From: Halodesulfurarchaeum sp.
GTDB lineage: Archaea; Halobacteriota; Halobacteria; Halobacteriales; Halobacteriaceae
DNA: 5,448 nucleotides
NCBI GenBank assembly: GCA_018334775.1
Contig: JAGXLJ010000097.1
Span: 1 to 5,448, forward strand
Direction of reading: 5' to 3'
Shown here: positions 1 through 5,448 of the stretch, piece after piece
How the letters are laid out: the number at the start of each line of letters is the position of its first letter
How positions within the stretch are numbered: the stretch's first letter is position 1
Notes under the pieces: generated by a model
Databases searched by the model: none
What the model saw: only the letters and a program-made list of their open reading frames with translations
Told to the model about the DNA's origin: nothing
Position numbers and translations under genes: made by a program

Positions 1-744
1 TCGGGACGACTGGACGGTGAAACCGCAGTAATTACTGGGGCAAGTGCTGGAATCGGACAGGCGACTGCACGAGCCTTGGCTGGGGAGGGTGCGGCAGTGG
101 TTCTTGCAGCCAGACGTGAAACGCGGTTGAAAACCGTTGCCGACCAGATCCGCGCTGATGATGGAACTGCGCGAGTCGTTCCAACGGATGTGACGGACGA
201 AGCCGCAGTAAACGCACTCGTCGAAACCACTGTCTCCGAGTTTGGTGGCCTTGATATTGTCGTCGCCAATGCCGGCATCGGCCGAGGAGAGGGTGTAAAA
301 GATCTCGAAACGGACGCCTACCGCCAGATGATGAATGTCAACGTGGACGGGGTCTTTTATTTGACCAGGGCGGCCCTCTCCCATCTAACCGACACCGAGG
401 GGAATTTGATCTTTATCGGAAGTTTCGCCGGCCAGTTTCCGCGTCCCTTCAATCCGGTCTATGCAGCGACGAAATGGTGGGTTCGAGGATTTGCAAAAAG
501 TGTCATGGCAGACGTCGGTGGCGAGGGAGTCGGCGTCTCGATCATCAATCCATCCGAGGTCCGGACCGAGTTCGGATTCGAGGAGGGGGATTCGTTCGAA
601 GCCCAGTACAAACCCGGCACCGTCACCGAACCCGAGGAAATTGCTGACGCAGTCACCTTCGCGGCCAGCCAGGATAATTCGACAGTGGCTGAGCTAGACC
701 TCTTCCGTCGTGACAAGTTTGAAACGTTCGGGTCGAACCGCTAA
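1..744 (+). CDS. SDR-family NAD(P)-dependent oxidoreductase (5' end cut by window edge)
   Basis: Classical short-chain dehydrogenase/reductase, expected to be cytosolic and to move hydride between NAD(P)(H) and a carbonyl or alcohol substrate. The frame is open from base 1. Counting from there, the Rossmann motif TGASAGIG lies at residues 12-19, the NAG motif at about 90-92 (ANAG), the NVxG Asn at about 114, the catalytic Ser at 141 (IGS), and YxxxK with Tyr154 and Lys158. All catalytic residues are therefore present. Arg38-Arg39 after the second strand suggests NADP(H) preference (inference). The 247 visible residues nearly equal the usual 250 or so of the family, and the first residues (SGRLDGE) look like a normal SDR N-terminus, so probably only the start codon or a few codons are missing. 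An internal TTG at 76 is not the start, because it would remove the cofactor-binding glycines. The substrate cannot be told. The VOC gene follows after 40 nt on the same strand. Confidence 0.93.
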   Translation, partial: SGRLDGETAVITGASAGIGQATARALAGEGAAVVLAARRETRLKTVADQIRADDGTARVVPTDVTDEAAVNALVETTVSEFGGLDIVVANAGIGRGEGVKDLETDAYRQMMNVNVDGVFYLTRAALSHLTDTEGNLIFIGSFAGQFPRPFNPVYAATKWWVRGFAKSVMADVGGEGVGVSIINPSEVRTEFGFEEGDSFEAQYKPGTVTEPEEIADAVTFAASQDNSTVAELDLFRRDKFETFGSNR

Positions 745-752
745 ACGGAGAA

Positions 753-760
753 GTCTTTTC
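753..760 (+). promoter_or_regulatory. possible TATA-like element ahead of the VOC gene
   Basis: The T-rich run GTCTTTTC is centred about 27-29 nt upstream of the ATG at 785. That is where a haloarchaeal TATA box would sit for a leaderless transcript starting at or near the ATG. It is also the left arm of an imperfect inverted repeat: GTCTTTTCA pairs with TGAAGAC at 769-775, with two extra T in the left arm. The sequence is not a strong TATA match. The gene may instead be read from the upstream SDR promoter, since the gap is only 40 nt. Confidence 0.25.
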
Positions 761-784
761 AGTCGGTATGAAGACCCTTTGAGC

Positions 785-1180
785 ATGGACGCCCTCGCCA
801 TCGACCACGTCAATTTACGGATCCCAGCCAACGGAATCCCGCAGGCACTCGAATTTTACCGTGACGTGCTTGCCTTCGAGATCGAACGGCGGGACGAGTT
901 TGAAGCGGGTGAAAAGCCGTTTATCGCCGTCCGACTCACAGACACGTCAGTCATTCATCTCTGGCCAGATCCGAATTTCGAGCCCCCGAGCGGGTGGAAT
1001 TACGACCATATTTCGATCCATCTCGACGAATCAGGCGAGGCAATTCGAGAGACAGTCGAAGACGCAGCCGTACCGATCGAAGATGACCGTAGGGTCGCCG
1101 GCGCTGTCGGTCACAAACGAGCGATATACGTCAGGGATCCGTTTGGGTACCTCGTTGAATTGAAAGCCGCACACACCTGA
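785..1180 (+). CDS. VOC superfamily (glyoxalase/bleomycin-resistance fold) protein
   Basis: A 131-residue single-domain vicinal-oxygen-chelate protein with two beta-alpha-beta3 modules, expected to be a soluble metal-binding dimer. Candidate ligands are His8 (IDHV) in the first strand, His59 (VIHLW), His75 (YDHISIH) at the start of the second module, and Glu125 in the family signature DPFGYLVEL at 118-126. The spacing is close to E. coli glyoxalase I (His5, Glu56, His74, Glu122), with His where GloA has Glu. His8/His75/Glu125 also fits the FosA-type triad. Possible roles are lactoylglutathione lyase-like isomerase, dioxygenase or thiol transferase, and the sequence does not decide among them. 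I chose the ATG at 785 because the fold begins right after it. The frame runs back to a GTG at 710, but that would add a basic, low-similarity 25-residue stretch overlapping the SDR gene. There is no Shine-Dalgarno at 785, so initiation may be leaderless or in-operon. Confidence 0.88.
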   Translation: MDALAIDHVNLRIPANGIPQALEFYRDVLAFEIERRDEFEAGEKPFIAVRLTDTSVIHLWPDPNFEPPSGWNYDHISIHLDESGEAIRETVEDAAVPIEDDRRVAGAVGHKRAIYVRDPFGYLVELKAAHT

Positions 1181-1318
1181 GACATACGACACTTGAGGAT
1201 TAGTACCACTTCGTCTTCGGTAGTCCCTATCTGGACACGGTGCTCGAATCGGAGCAACCAATTTCGTTTGCACTGATAGGAAGCCTATTCCGAATCTCAC
1301 ACAGAAGCGTTATTACTA
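1181..1318 (+). promoter_or_regulatory. intergenic region with likely histidine-kinase promoter and CCTAT half-sites
   Basis: This 138-nt non-coding gap is AT-richer than its flanks. It contains the pentamer CCTAT three times in alternating orientation: forward at 1226-1230, reverse (ATAGG) at 1276-1280 and forward at 1284-1288. The last two form a 13-nt inverted repeat with a 3-nt spacer. CCTATTC at 1284-1290 lies about 29-35 nt before the ATG at 1319, which is about where the BRE/TATA region of a leaderless haloarchaeal promoter would be, so a protein bound to the repeat could affect initiation. The more AT-rich TTATTACTA directly before the ATG is too close to serve as a TATA box for this start. 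There is no Shine-Dalgarno before the kinase. Promoter presence is likely, but the exact elements are inferred. Confidence 0.4.
1239..1259 (+). repeat. imperfect hairpin between the VOC gene and the kinase
   Basis: GGTGCTC at 1239-1245 pairs with GAGC-A-ACC at 1252-1259 around a 6-nt loop, with one bulged A. It is followed by a weakly T-rich stretch (ATTTCGTTT at 1261-1269). It lies 59 nt after the VOC stop codon and could help end that transcript. Archaeal termination depends mainly on T-tracts, and this one is interrupted, so it may equally be a chance repeat. Confidence 0.2.
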
Positions 1319-3097
1319 ATGGCCACGGCTCCTGATCCCGACAAATTCTATCGGGATCTACTCGAATCCGTGGTGCAAAAAGCGCCGGACCTTATTTACT
1401 TCAAAAACCCGGCCCACGAACTTGTGTACTCCGGGGATATGTATGCCGAAATCTTGAACAAGGACCCGGCATCGGTGGTCGGAAAAACCGCCTGGGATCT
1501 ATGGCCTGAGGCGGAGGCCGAATCGATCATCGAAGACGAAACGCGTGTCCTCAACGGCAACCCAGTCGTCGGACGCGAACGGGAGGTTACCCATGCTGAC
1601 GGAACAAAACACTGGTATTCGATCAACAAACATCCCAGATACGACGACAATCAGGACGTCATCGGCTTTTTTGCGATCGATCGGGAAATCACGGATCGGA
1701 AAGAATACGAGCTCGAACTCGAACGCTATCAAGCATTCGTGGAACATTCGGGCGACGTAATCACGCTCGTTAACGAGCAGGGTGTGATCGAATACGTCAG
1801 TCCCGCGGCCGAAGACAGTCTCGGCCAGTCACAGAGCGCACTCGTCGGAAACTCACCACTGGAGTTCGTCCATCCGGACGATTTGGAGCCGGTGGAGGCT
1901 GCCCTCACCCAACTGCTCGCTGAACCATACGATATCGGCACACTCGAGTTCAGGTTCCGCGGAGCCGATGGGGGGTGGACGTGGGTCGAGACGAACGGCG
2001 TTCACCGTCCAAATGTCGATGGAATTGGAGGGATTTTACTCGTAGCCCGGGACATCTCCAAGCGAAAAGCACGGGAAGAGCAGTCAAACCGGTTGAAACA
2101 GGCAGTCGACGCCTCCGGACACGCGATCTACATGACCGCACCCGATGGGACAATCGAATACGTCAACCCAGCCTTCGAATCAATGACCGGGTTTTCGGCC
2201 GACGAAGCAGTGGGGCAGACACCACGGATCATGAATTCCGGCGCGATGGACCCGGACCATTACGACGCGCTTTGGGGGACTATCAAACAGGGGAAAGTGT
2301 GGGACGAAGAGGTCATTAATCAGCGAAAATCGGGGGAGCAGTATACAGCCCAACAAACGATCGCTCCGATCGAAAAGAACGGCCAAATCTCAGCATTCGT
2401 CGCCATCCAAACGGACATCACGGATCGGATAGAGCTCGAAGAGCGACTCTCGGTCGTCAACCGGATCCTCCGCCACGATATCCGATCTGCAGTGAGTGTC
2501 ATCCGCGGCAACGCCGAATTGGCACTGGACTCGGATCGAAATTTACCCGGGCTCTTGGAGAATATTCAGTCTGAAGCAAACCGACTCCACCGCCTCGGAG
2601 AGAACGCTCGCTACATCGAGAGTGTCTTATCCGAAGGCGAAACGGACACGACGGTCGTCGATCTCGCAGACATTGTGCCTGCCAACGCGTTACACCTTCG
2701 TGAGGAGTATCCAGACGCCACAATCAGCTTCGATGTCCCCGATTCGGCTCCAGTCTCAGCATCGAGACGGCTCGAAGAGGCAATTACTGAATTGTGCACG
2801 AACGGGATCGTTCACAACGTCGGGGACCATGCCCAGGTGACAATGACCGTCGAATATTCACCCGACCAACCCTGGGGTATACTCGAGGTGGCGGACAACG
2901 GTCCTGGGATCCCACCGGACGAGATCTATCCACTCGAACACGGGATCGAATCGAGTCTCGAACATTCGAGCGGACTCGGCCTGTGGGTGGCTCAATGGAT
3001 CGTACAAGAGTCCGGAGGCAAACTCGAATTCGAAACGGATGAGTCAGCAGGGTCGCGTGTTCGCATCAAACTGCAAAAATCCGAAGCCGGGGCCTAA
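1319..3097 (+). CDS. cytosolic PAS-PAS-PAS sensor histidine kinase
   Basis: A 592-residue two-component sensor kinase with no membrane segment or signal peptide, so it should sense an intracellular or freely diffusing cue. PAS1 spans about 10-128 (DLIYFKN, ending FFAIDREITDRK), PAS2 about 135-250 (ending LVARDISKRK) and PAS3 about 257-371 (ending AIQTDITDR). The HisKA helices at about 372-435 hold the H-box LRHDIR with phospho-acceptor His386 followed by Asp387. The HATPase_c domain at about 470-588 has an N-box with Asn495 (ELCTNGIVHN), G1 DNGPGIP at 526-532 and G2 GLGLW at 552-556. All residues needed for ATP binding and autophosphorylation appear present. The N-box Asn is followed by Gly rather than the common Ala. 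PAS3 resembles the NifL/Aer-like type that can hold flavin (inference). The ATG at 1319 is the only Met ahead of PAS1; a GTG pair at 1370-1375 would trim into PAS1. No response regulator or output domain is visible, so the partner is unknown. Confidence 0.93.
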   Translation: MATAPDPDKFYRDLLESVVQKAPDLIYFKNPAHELVYSGDMYAEILNKDPASVVGKTAWDLWPEAEAESIIEDETRVLNGNPVVGREREVTHADGTKHWYSINKHPRYDDNQDVIGFFAIDREITDRKEYELELERYQAFVEHSGDVITLVNEQGVIEYVSPAAEDSLGQSQSALVGNSPLEFVHPDDLEPVEAALTQLLAEPYDIGTLEFRFRGADGGWTWVETNGVHRPNVDGIGGILLVARDISKRKAREEQSNRLKQAVDASGHAIYMTAPDGTIEYVNPAFESMTGFSADEAVGQTPRIMNSGAMDPDHYDALWGTIKQGKVWDEEVINQRKSGEQYTAQQTIAPIEKNGQISAFVAIQTDITDRIELEERLSVVNRILRHDIRSAVSVIRGNAELALDSDRNLPGLLENIQSEANRLHRLGENARYIESVLSEGETDTTVVDLADIVPANALHLREEYPDATISFDVPDSAPVSASRRLEEAITELCTNGIVHNVGDHAQVTMTVEYSPDQPWGILEVADNGPGIPPDEIYPLEHGIESSLEHSSGLGLWVAQWIVQESGGKLEFETDESAGSRVRIKLQKSEAGA

Positions 3098-3136
3098 GTG
3101 CGCGCAGCAGGTCGCCACACCCCAACACGCACCAAC
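3098..3136. other. 39-nt convergent intergenic gap without a visible terminator
   Basis: The kinase stop (TAA, 3095-3097) and the polymerase stop (TGA on the minus strand, 3137-3139) face each other across this gap. Neither strand has a T-run of four or more here or a good hairpin. Each transcript therefore probably ends inside, or beyond, the opposite gene. Confidence 0.6.
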
Positions 3137-5448
3137 TCACATATACTGACCGAGACCGGTCTGTGTCTGGCCGTCTCGAACCTCAGCCCAGGAGATATCG
3201 AGGGCCTCGAGGACACGTGATATCGGTCCTTTGAGCGTCTTTTCGAGCATTTTCGGCCAATCGATCTCGAATTCCTCTGGCACCTGGTCCGCGTACTCGT
3301 AACAGATGACATCCGGATCTCGTTTGAACTCGATATAGAGGTCCGTTTCTTCGATCCCCGACTTCTCCTCCTCGATTCGGTGCCAGAACGAGGGATGTAC
3401 TTTCTTCAGGTAGAGCCGTTTTGGTTTACTTCCACGCGTGAAGTTTGTCCCGAGAAGGAGATTCGCGTATTTGGCCCCGCGGACGTGGGCCGTATCAGTT
3501 TCGTAATCGTCCAGACGCTTGCCGATCCCGCCTGGAATTCCAACGTCGTCGAGGCTGACCTGGCCCGCCTGGTACTCCTCAATGACTTCGTGGACGTATT
3601 CCTTCACGCCCTCAATGTCGCCCTCCGTGACGATCCGTTCGATGACATCTTTTTGGACTTCTTTGGTAATCGGCGCAATATCAGAGCGCTTGTACTCGAA
3701 TCCGGTGATGTCGATGTCGTCGACTTCCTTTCCTTCTTTCCAAACGATGTGACCGGCGTACCGTTTCTTCTTGCCGGCCTGGAAGAACCGTCGGTAAAGC
3801 TTCTCGAATTCGATCTGGAAACGATGCTCCGCAGCCTGAAGCTCTCTGCTGGCGAATTCGTCGTATGAATCGTTGATATAGTCCTCGAGGTCGTGGGACC
3901 GTTTGATGGCCTCTCCAGCGGACACGTTGGACCCGAGTTCCAGCATGACGCTGTCAGTGTCCCCGTAGATTACCTCCAACCCCTGTTCGTTGGCCGCCTG
4001 TTCAGTGAATTCGATGACGGCACGGCCCGTCGCGGTTACGGCGGCTCCCATTTCCTTATCATAGAGGCGGAACCGCTCCCAGCCCAGCACACCGTACAGG
4101 GAGTTCATGATGACTTTGACCGCGGCTTGTTGTTGGTCGTAAAGCCGGTAATCATCGCTCTCCGGGTCGTGCTCGTTTCGAAGCGTCTTCCGCTCTTCGC
4201 GCTCGGAAAGCAGTTCCGTGACCATCTCGCGGATGATTCCATCCGGTTCGGTCCGGAAATGGGTCCCATTTGGCGCTCGATACGTGTCCCCCCCAAAGGC
4301 CTCGGGATCGACTTTCGTTTCCGGTGACGCGTTCACTGTCACCATACACATCGGATAGAGGCTCTTCAAGTCAAGAACCGTCACCATTTCCCGGACCCCC
4401 GTGATCGGATCGAAAACGGCCCCACCCTCGTAGTCTTCGCTCTCTTGCTGGCCCTTCGACGGGACCGCGAACTCCCCGTGGACCTTATGAAGGACGTACA
4501 TATCCACGGCATCGCCGGGGGTCGTCGCATCCTCCAGTTTGCAGCCCACGAACTCCGCAACCTCTTCCCAGAAGTCGATGATGTTCTGCCGACGGTCGAT
4601 CTCGACACACAATTCGACGTCACGCATATTATACTCTAACAGCCGCTCCGGATCGGTCTCCCAGAGGTCACCAATGTCTCCGGTGTACCGCTCTTTCCCG
4701 ACCCCGACCTCCTCTTCGGCGACCGCTTCGAGTCGATAGGAGTCCAGTTCCGAGAACTGGGTTCGCTGGTAGGCATACAGAAGATCGAAGACGACCCGGC
4801 CTTTCACACTCGGGCCCTGCCAATCGCTTCGCCATACCTCGTTCACACGCGAGAGTCGGTCGGAATCAAGGCCGAGGACTTCGAGTCGGTCGAGAAGATA
4901 CGGGGCGTCGAAATCCGAAAAATTCCACCCAGTCAACACGTCGGGGTCCGTCTCGTCGATGTACTCGAGAAACGAGTCGAGCATGTTGGCCTCGTCCTCA
5001 AACGTTCTGACTTCGATCGACGCGTCTGACTCGAGAAATTCGTGGTCCGGGAGGTCTTCCGGGGCCGCCTCGTCGCGAACTGGTGGATCGTAGAGCCAGG
5101 CGATGTACTCGTCCCGATAGGAGTCGTGACTCGAAATACTGATGAGATCCTCCTCGCCGTCCTCTGGGAACCCGTTCCGATCGTCCACTTCGATGTCGAA
5201 CGTATTGACCCGGAGATTCGGGCTCATCTCGACTGGGTCGACTTCGTCGGCATGGGCGTAGATAGCCCCATCATCCCCCCGGCGCACTGGCACCGAAACC
5301 CCACTAGTGATATCCCGATCGACCAAGAATCGATTGGGGAACAGGATGTCAGCCTCGTAGTGGTCAAACTCATCACGTACATTGCCCACGTCCCGGGGCG
5401 TCTGTGCGTAAATCCGGGTTAATAACTCCCCACGGATGCTCTCGTACC
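3137..5448 (-). CDS. polB: family B DNA polymerase, replicative PolB (N-terminus cut by window edge)
   Basis: Archaeal DNA-directed DNA polymerase B with proofreading exonuclease. The 769 visible codons include the true C-terminus. The frame stays open to 5448, and intact haloarchaeal PolB is about 900 residues, so roughly 130 N-terminal residues are missing. In order: exonuclease motif I DIE (5189-5197), II NFSDFD (4907-4924), III YNMRD (4619-4633), the YxGG-type linker (YEGG), motif A DLKSLYP (4352-4372), motif B KVIMNSLYG (4091-4117), motif C YGDTDS (3950-3967) and the KKRYAG thumb motif. The catalytic Asp and Glu residues are all present, so both activities should work. No intein interrupts motifs A, B or C, although inteins are frequent at these places in haloarchaea. 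The end of the protein (QTGLGQYM) looks like a PCNA-interacting peptide. The GTG at 5387-5389 is an internal Val codon, not a start. The gene converges on the sensor kinase. The motif wording fits the main chromosomal PolB rather than a plasmid variant, though paralogues cannot be excluded. Confidence 0.97.
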   Translation of the reverse strand, partial: YESIRGELLTRIYAQTPRDVGNVRDEFDHYEADILFPNRFLVDRDITSGVSVPVRRGDDGAIYAHADEVDPVEMSPNLRVNTFDIEVDDRNGFPEDGEEDLISISSHDSYRDEYIAWLYDPPVRDEAAPEDLPDHEFLESDASIEVRTFEDEANMLDSFLEYIDETDPDVLTGWNFSDFDAPYLLDRLEVLGLDSDRLSRVNEVWRSDWQGPSVKGRVVFDLLYAYQRTQFSELDSYRLEAVAEEEVGVGKERYTGDIGDLWETDPERLLEYNMRDVELCVEIDRRQNIIDFWEEVAEFVGCKLEDATTPGDAVDMYVLHKVHGEFAVPSKGQQESEDYEGGAVFDPITGVREMVTVLDLKSLYPMCMVTVNASPETKVDPEAFGGDTYRAPNGTHFRTEPDGIIREMVTELLSEREERKTLRNEHDPESDDYRLYDQQQAAVKVIMNSLYGVLGWERFRLYDKEMGAAVTATGRAVIEFTEQAANEQGLEVIYGDTDSVMLELGSNVSAGEAIKRSHDLEDYINDSYDEFASRELQAAEHRFQIEFEKLYRRFFQAGKKKRYAGHIVWKEGKEVDDIDITGFEYKRSDIAPITKEVQKDVIERIVTEGDIEGVKEYVHEVIEEYQAGQVSLDDVGIPGGIGKRLDDYETDTAHVRGAKYANLLLGTNFTRGSKPKRLYLKKVHPSFWHRIEEEKSGIEETDLYIEFKRDPDVICYEYADQVPEEFEIDWPKMLEKTLKGPISRVLEALDISWAEVRDGQTQTGLGQYM
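3140..3163 (-). other. PIP-box-like C-terminal peptide of PolB
   Basis: The last eight codons read QTGLGQYM, matching Q-x-x-L-x-x-(aromatic)-(hydrophobic). Archaeal PolB enzymes often end in such a peptide that binds the PCNA sliding clamp; Pyrococcus PolB, for example, has a Q-x-x-L-x-x-W-L form. Here Met takes the last position and the motif stops exactly at the C-terminus. Binding is inferred, not shown. Confidence 0.55.

Noticed and set aside
76..78. TTG as the SDR start
   Set aside because: The frame continues upstream through an intact TGxxxGIG motif, so this is an internal Leu codon and the gene is cut by the window edge.
751..775. Inverted repeat between SDR and VOC as a terminator
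   Set aside because: The arms need a two-base bulge and no T-tract follows. The T-run lies within the left arm, which fits a promoter element better.
710..784. Longer VOC start at GTG 710
   Set aside because: The extra 25 residues are basic, unlike the rest of the acidic protein, and overlap the SDR 3' end. The VOC fold starts immediately after the ATG at 785.
3380..3868. Plus-strand open frame of 162 codons inside polB
   Set aside because: It is antisense to the conserved thumb and palm region of PolB, shows no recognisable domain and lacks a promoter or Shine-Dalgarno. Long antisense frames are common opposite biased haloarchaeal codons.
3893..4327. Plus-strand open frame of 144 codons opposite polymerase motifs B and C
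   Set aside because: It is the shadow of a strongly conserved coding stretch, with no independent evidence of a gene.
5387..5389. GTG (minus strand) as the PolB start
   Set aside because: The frame is open to the window end, and the residues before it read as a normal PolB N-terminal domain.
5042..5422. Plus-strand open frame of 126 codons opposite the exonuclease I region
   Set aside because: It is antisense to PolB, and the protein matches nothing I recognise.
1..5448. Mobile elements, CRISPR arrays, tRNA or rRNA genes
   Set aside because: I found no transposase, no regularly spaced repeats, no terminal inverted repeats and no cloverleaf-like stretch. Nearly all of the window is accounted for by four protein-coding genes.

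Overview
The window looks like chromosomal DNA of a haloarchaeon (class Halobacteria). The proteins are rich in Asp and Glu. The histidine kinase has the soluble multi-PAS layout with an 'RHDIR' phospho-acceptor box that is common in haloarchaea. The family B DNA polymerase has the haloarchaeal form of its motifs. The tetramer CTAG is very rare (two copies found by eye in 5.4 kb). GC content looks to be in the mid-50s percent by eye, which is moderate for the group. No start codon has a convincing Shine-Dalgarno sequence, as expected where leaderless transcripts are common.

Layout: (1) 1-744 (+), a short-chain dehydrogenase/reductase that is open at the left edge and probably lacks only its first codon or two. 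(2) 785-1180 (+), a small vicinal-oxygen-chelate (glyoxalase-fold) protein, 40 nt downstream in the same direction and possibly co-transcribed. (3) 1181-1318, a 138-nt intergenic stretch with small inverted repeats and the likely promoter of the next gene. (4) 1319-3097 (+), a complete 592-residue cytosolic sensor histidine kinase with three PAS domains, HisKA and HATPase_c. (5) 3098-3136, a 39-nt gap with no T-tract between convergent genes. (6) 3137-5448 (-), the replicative family B DNA polymerase, with its C-terminus complete and its N-terminus cut by the right edge. It carries 3'-5' exonuclease and polymerase motifs, no intein at the three catalytic motifs, and a C-terminal PCNA-binding-like peptide.

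The genes do not form an obvious pathway. The dehydrogenase and the glyoxalase-fold protein could form a small metabolic or detoxification pair. The kinase is an orphan sensor with no response regulator in view. The polymerase is a housekeeping replication gene that happens to converge on the kinase. I see no mobile element, CRISPR array, RNA gene or sign of an unknown system. The points worth a second look are modest: the sensor architecture, the upstream CCTAT half-sites, the GloA-like ligand set of the VOC protein, the intein-free polymerase, and the tight convergent junction.
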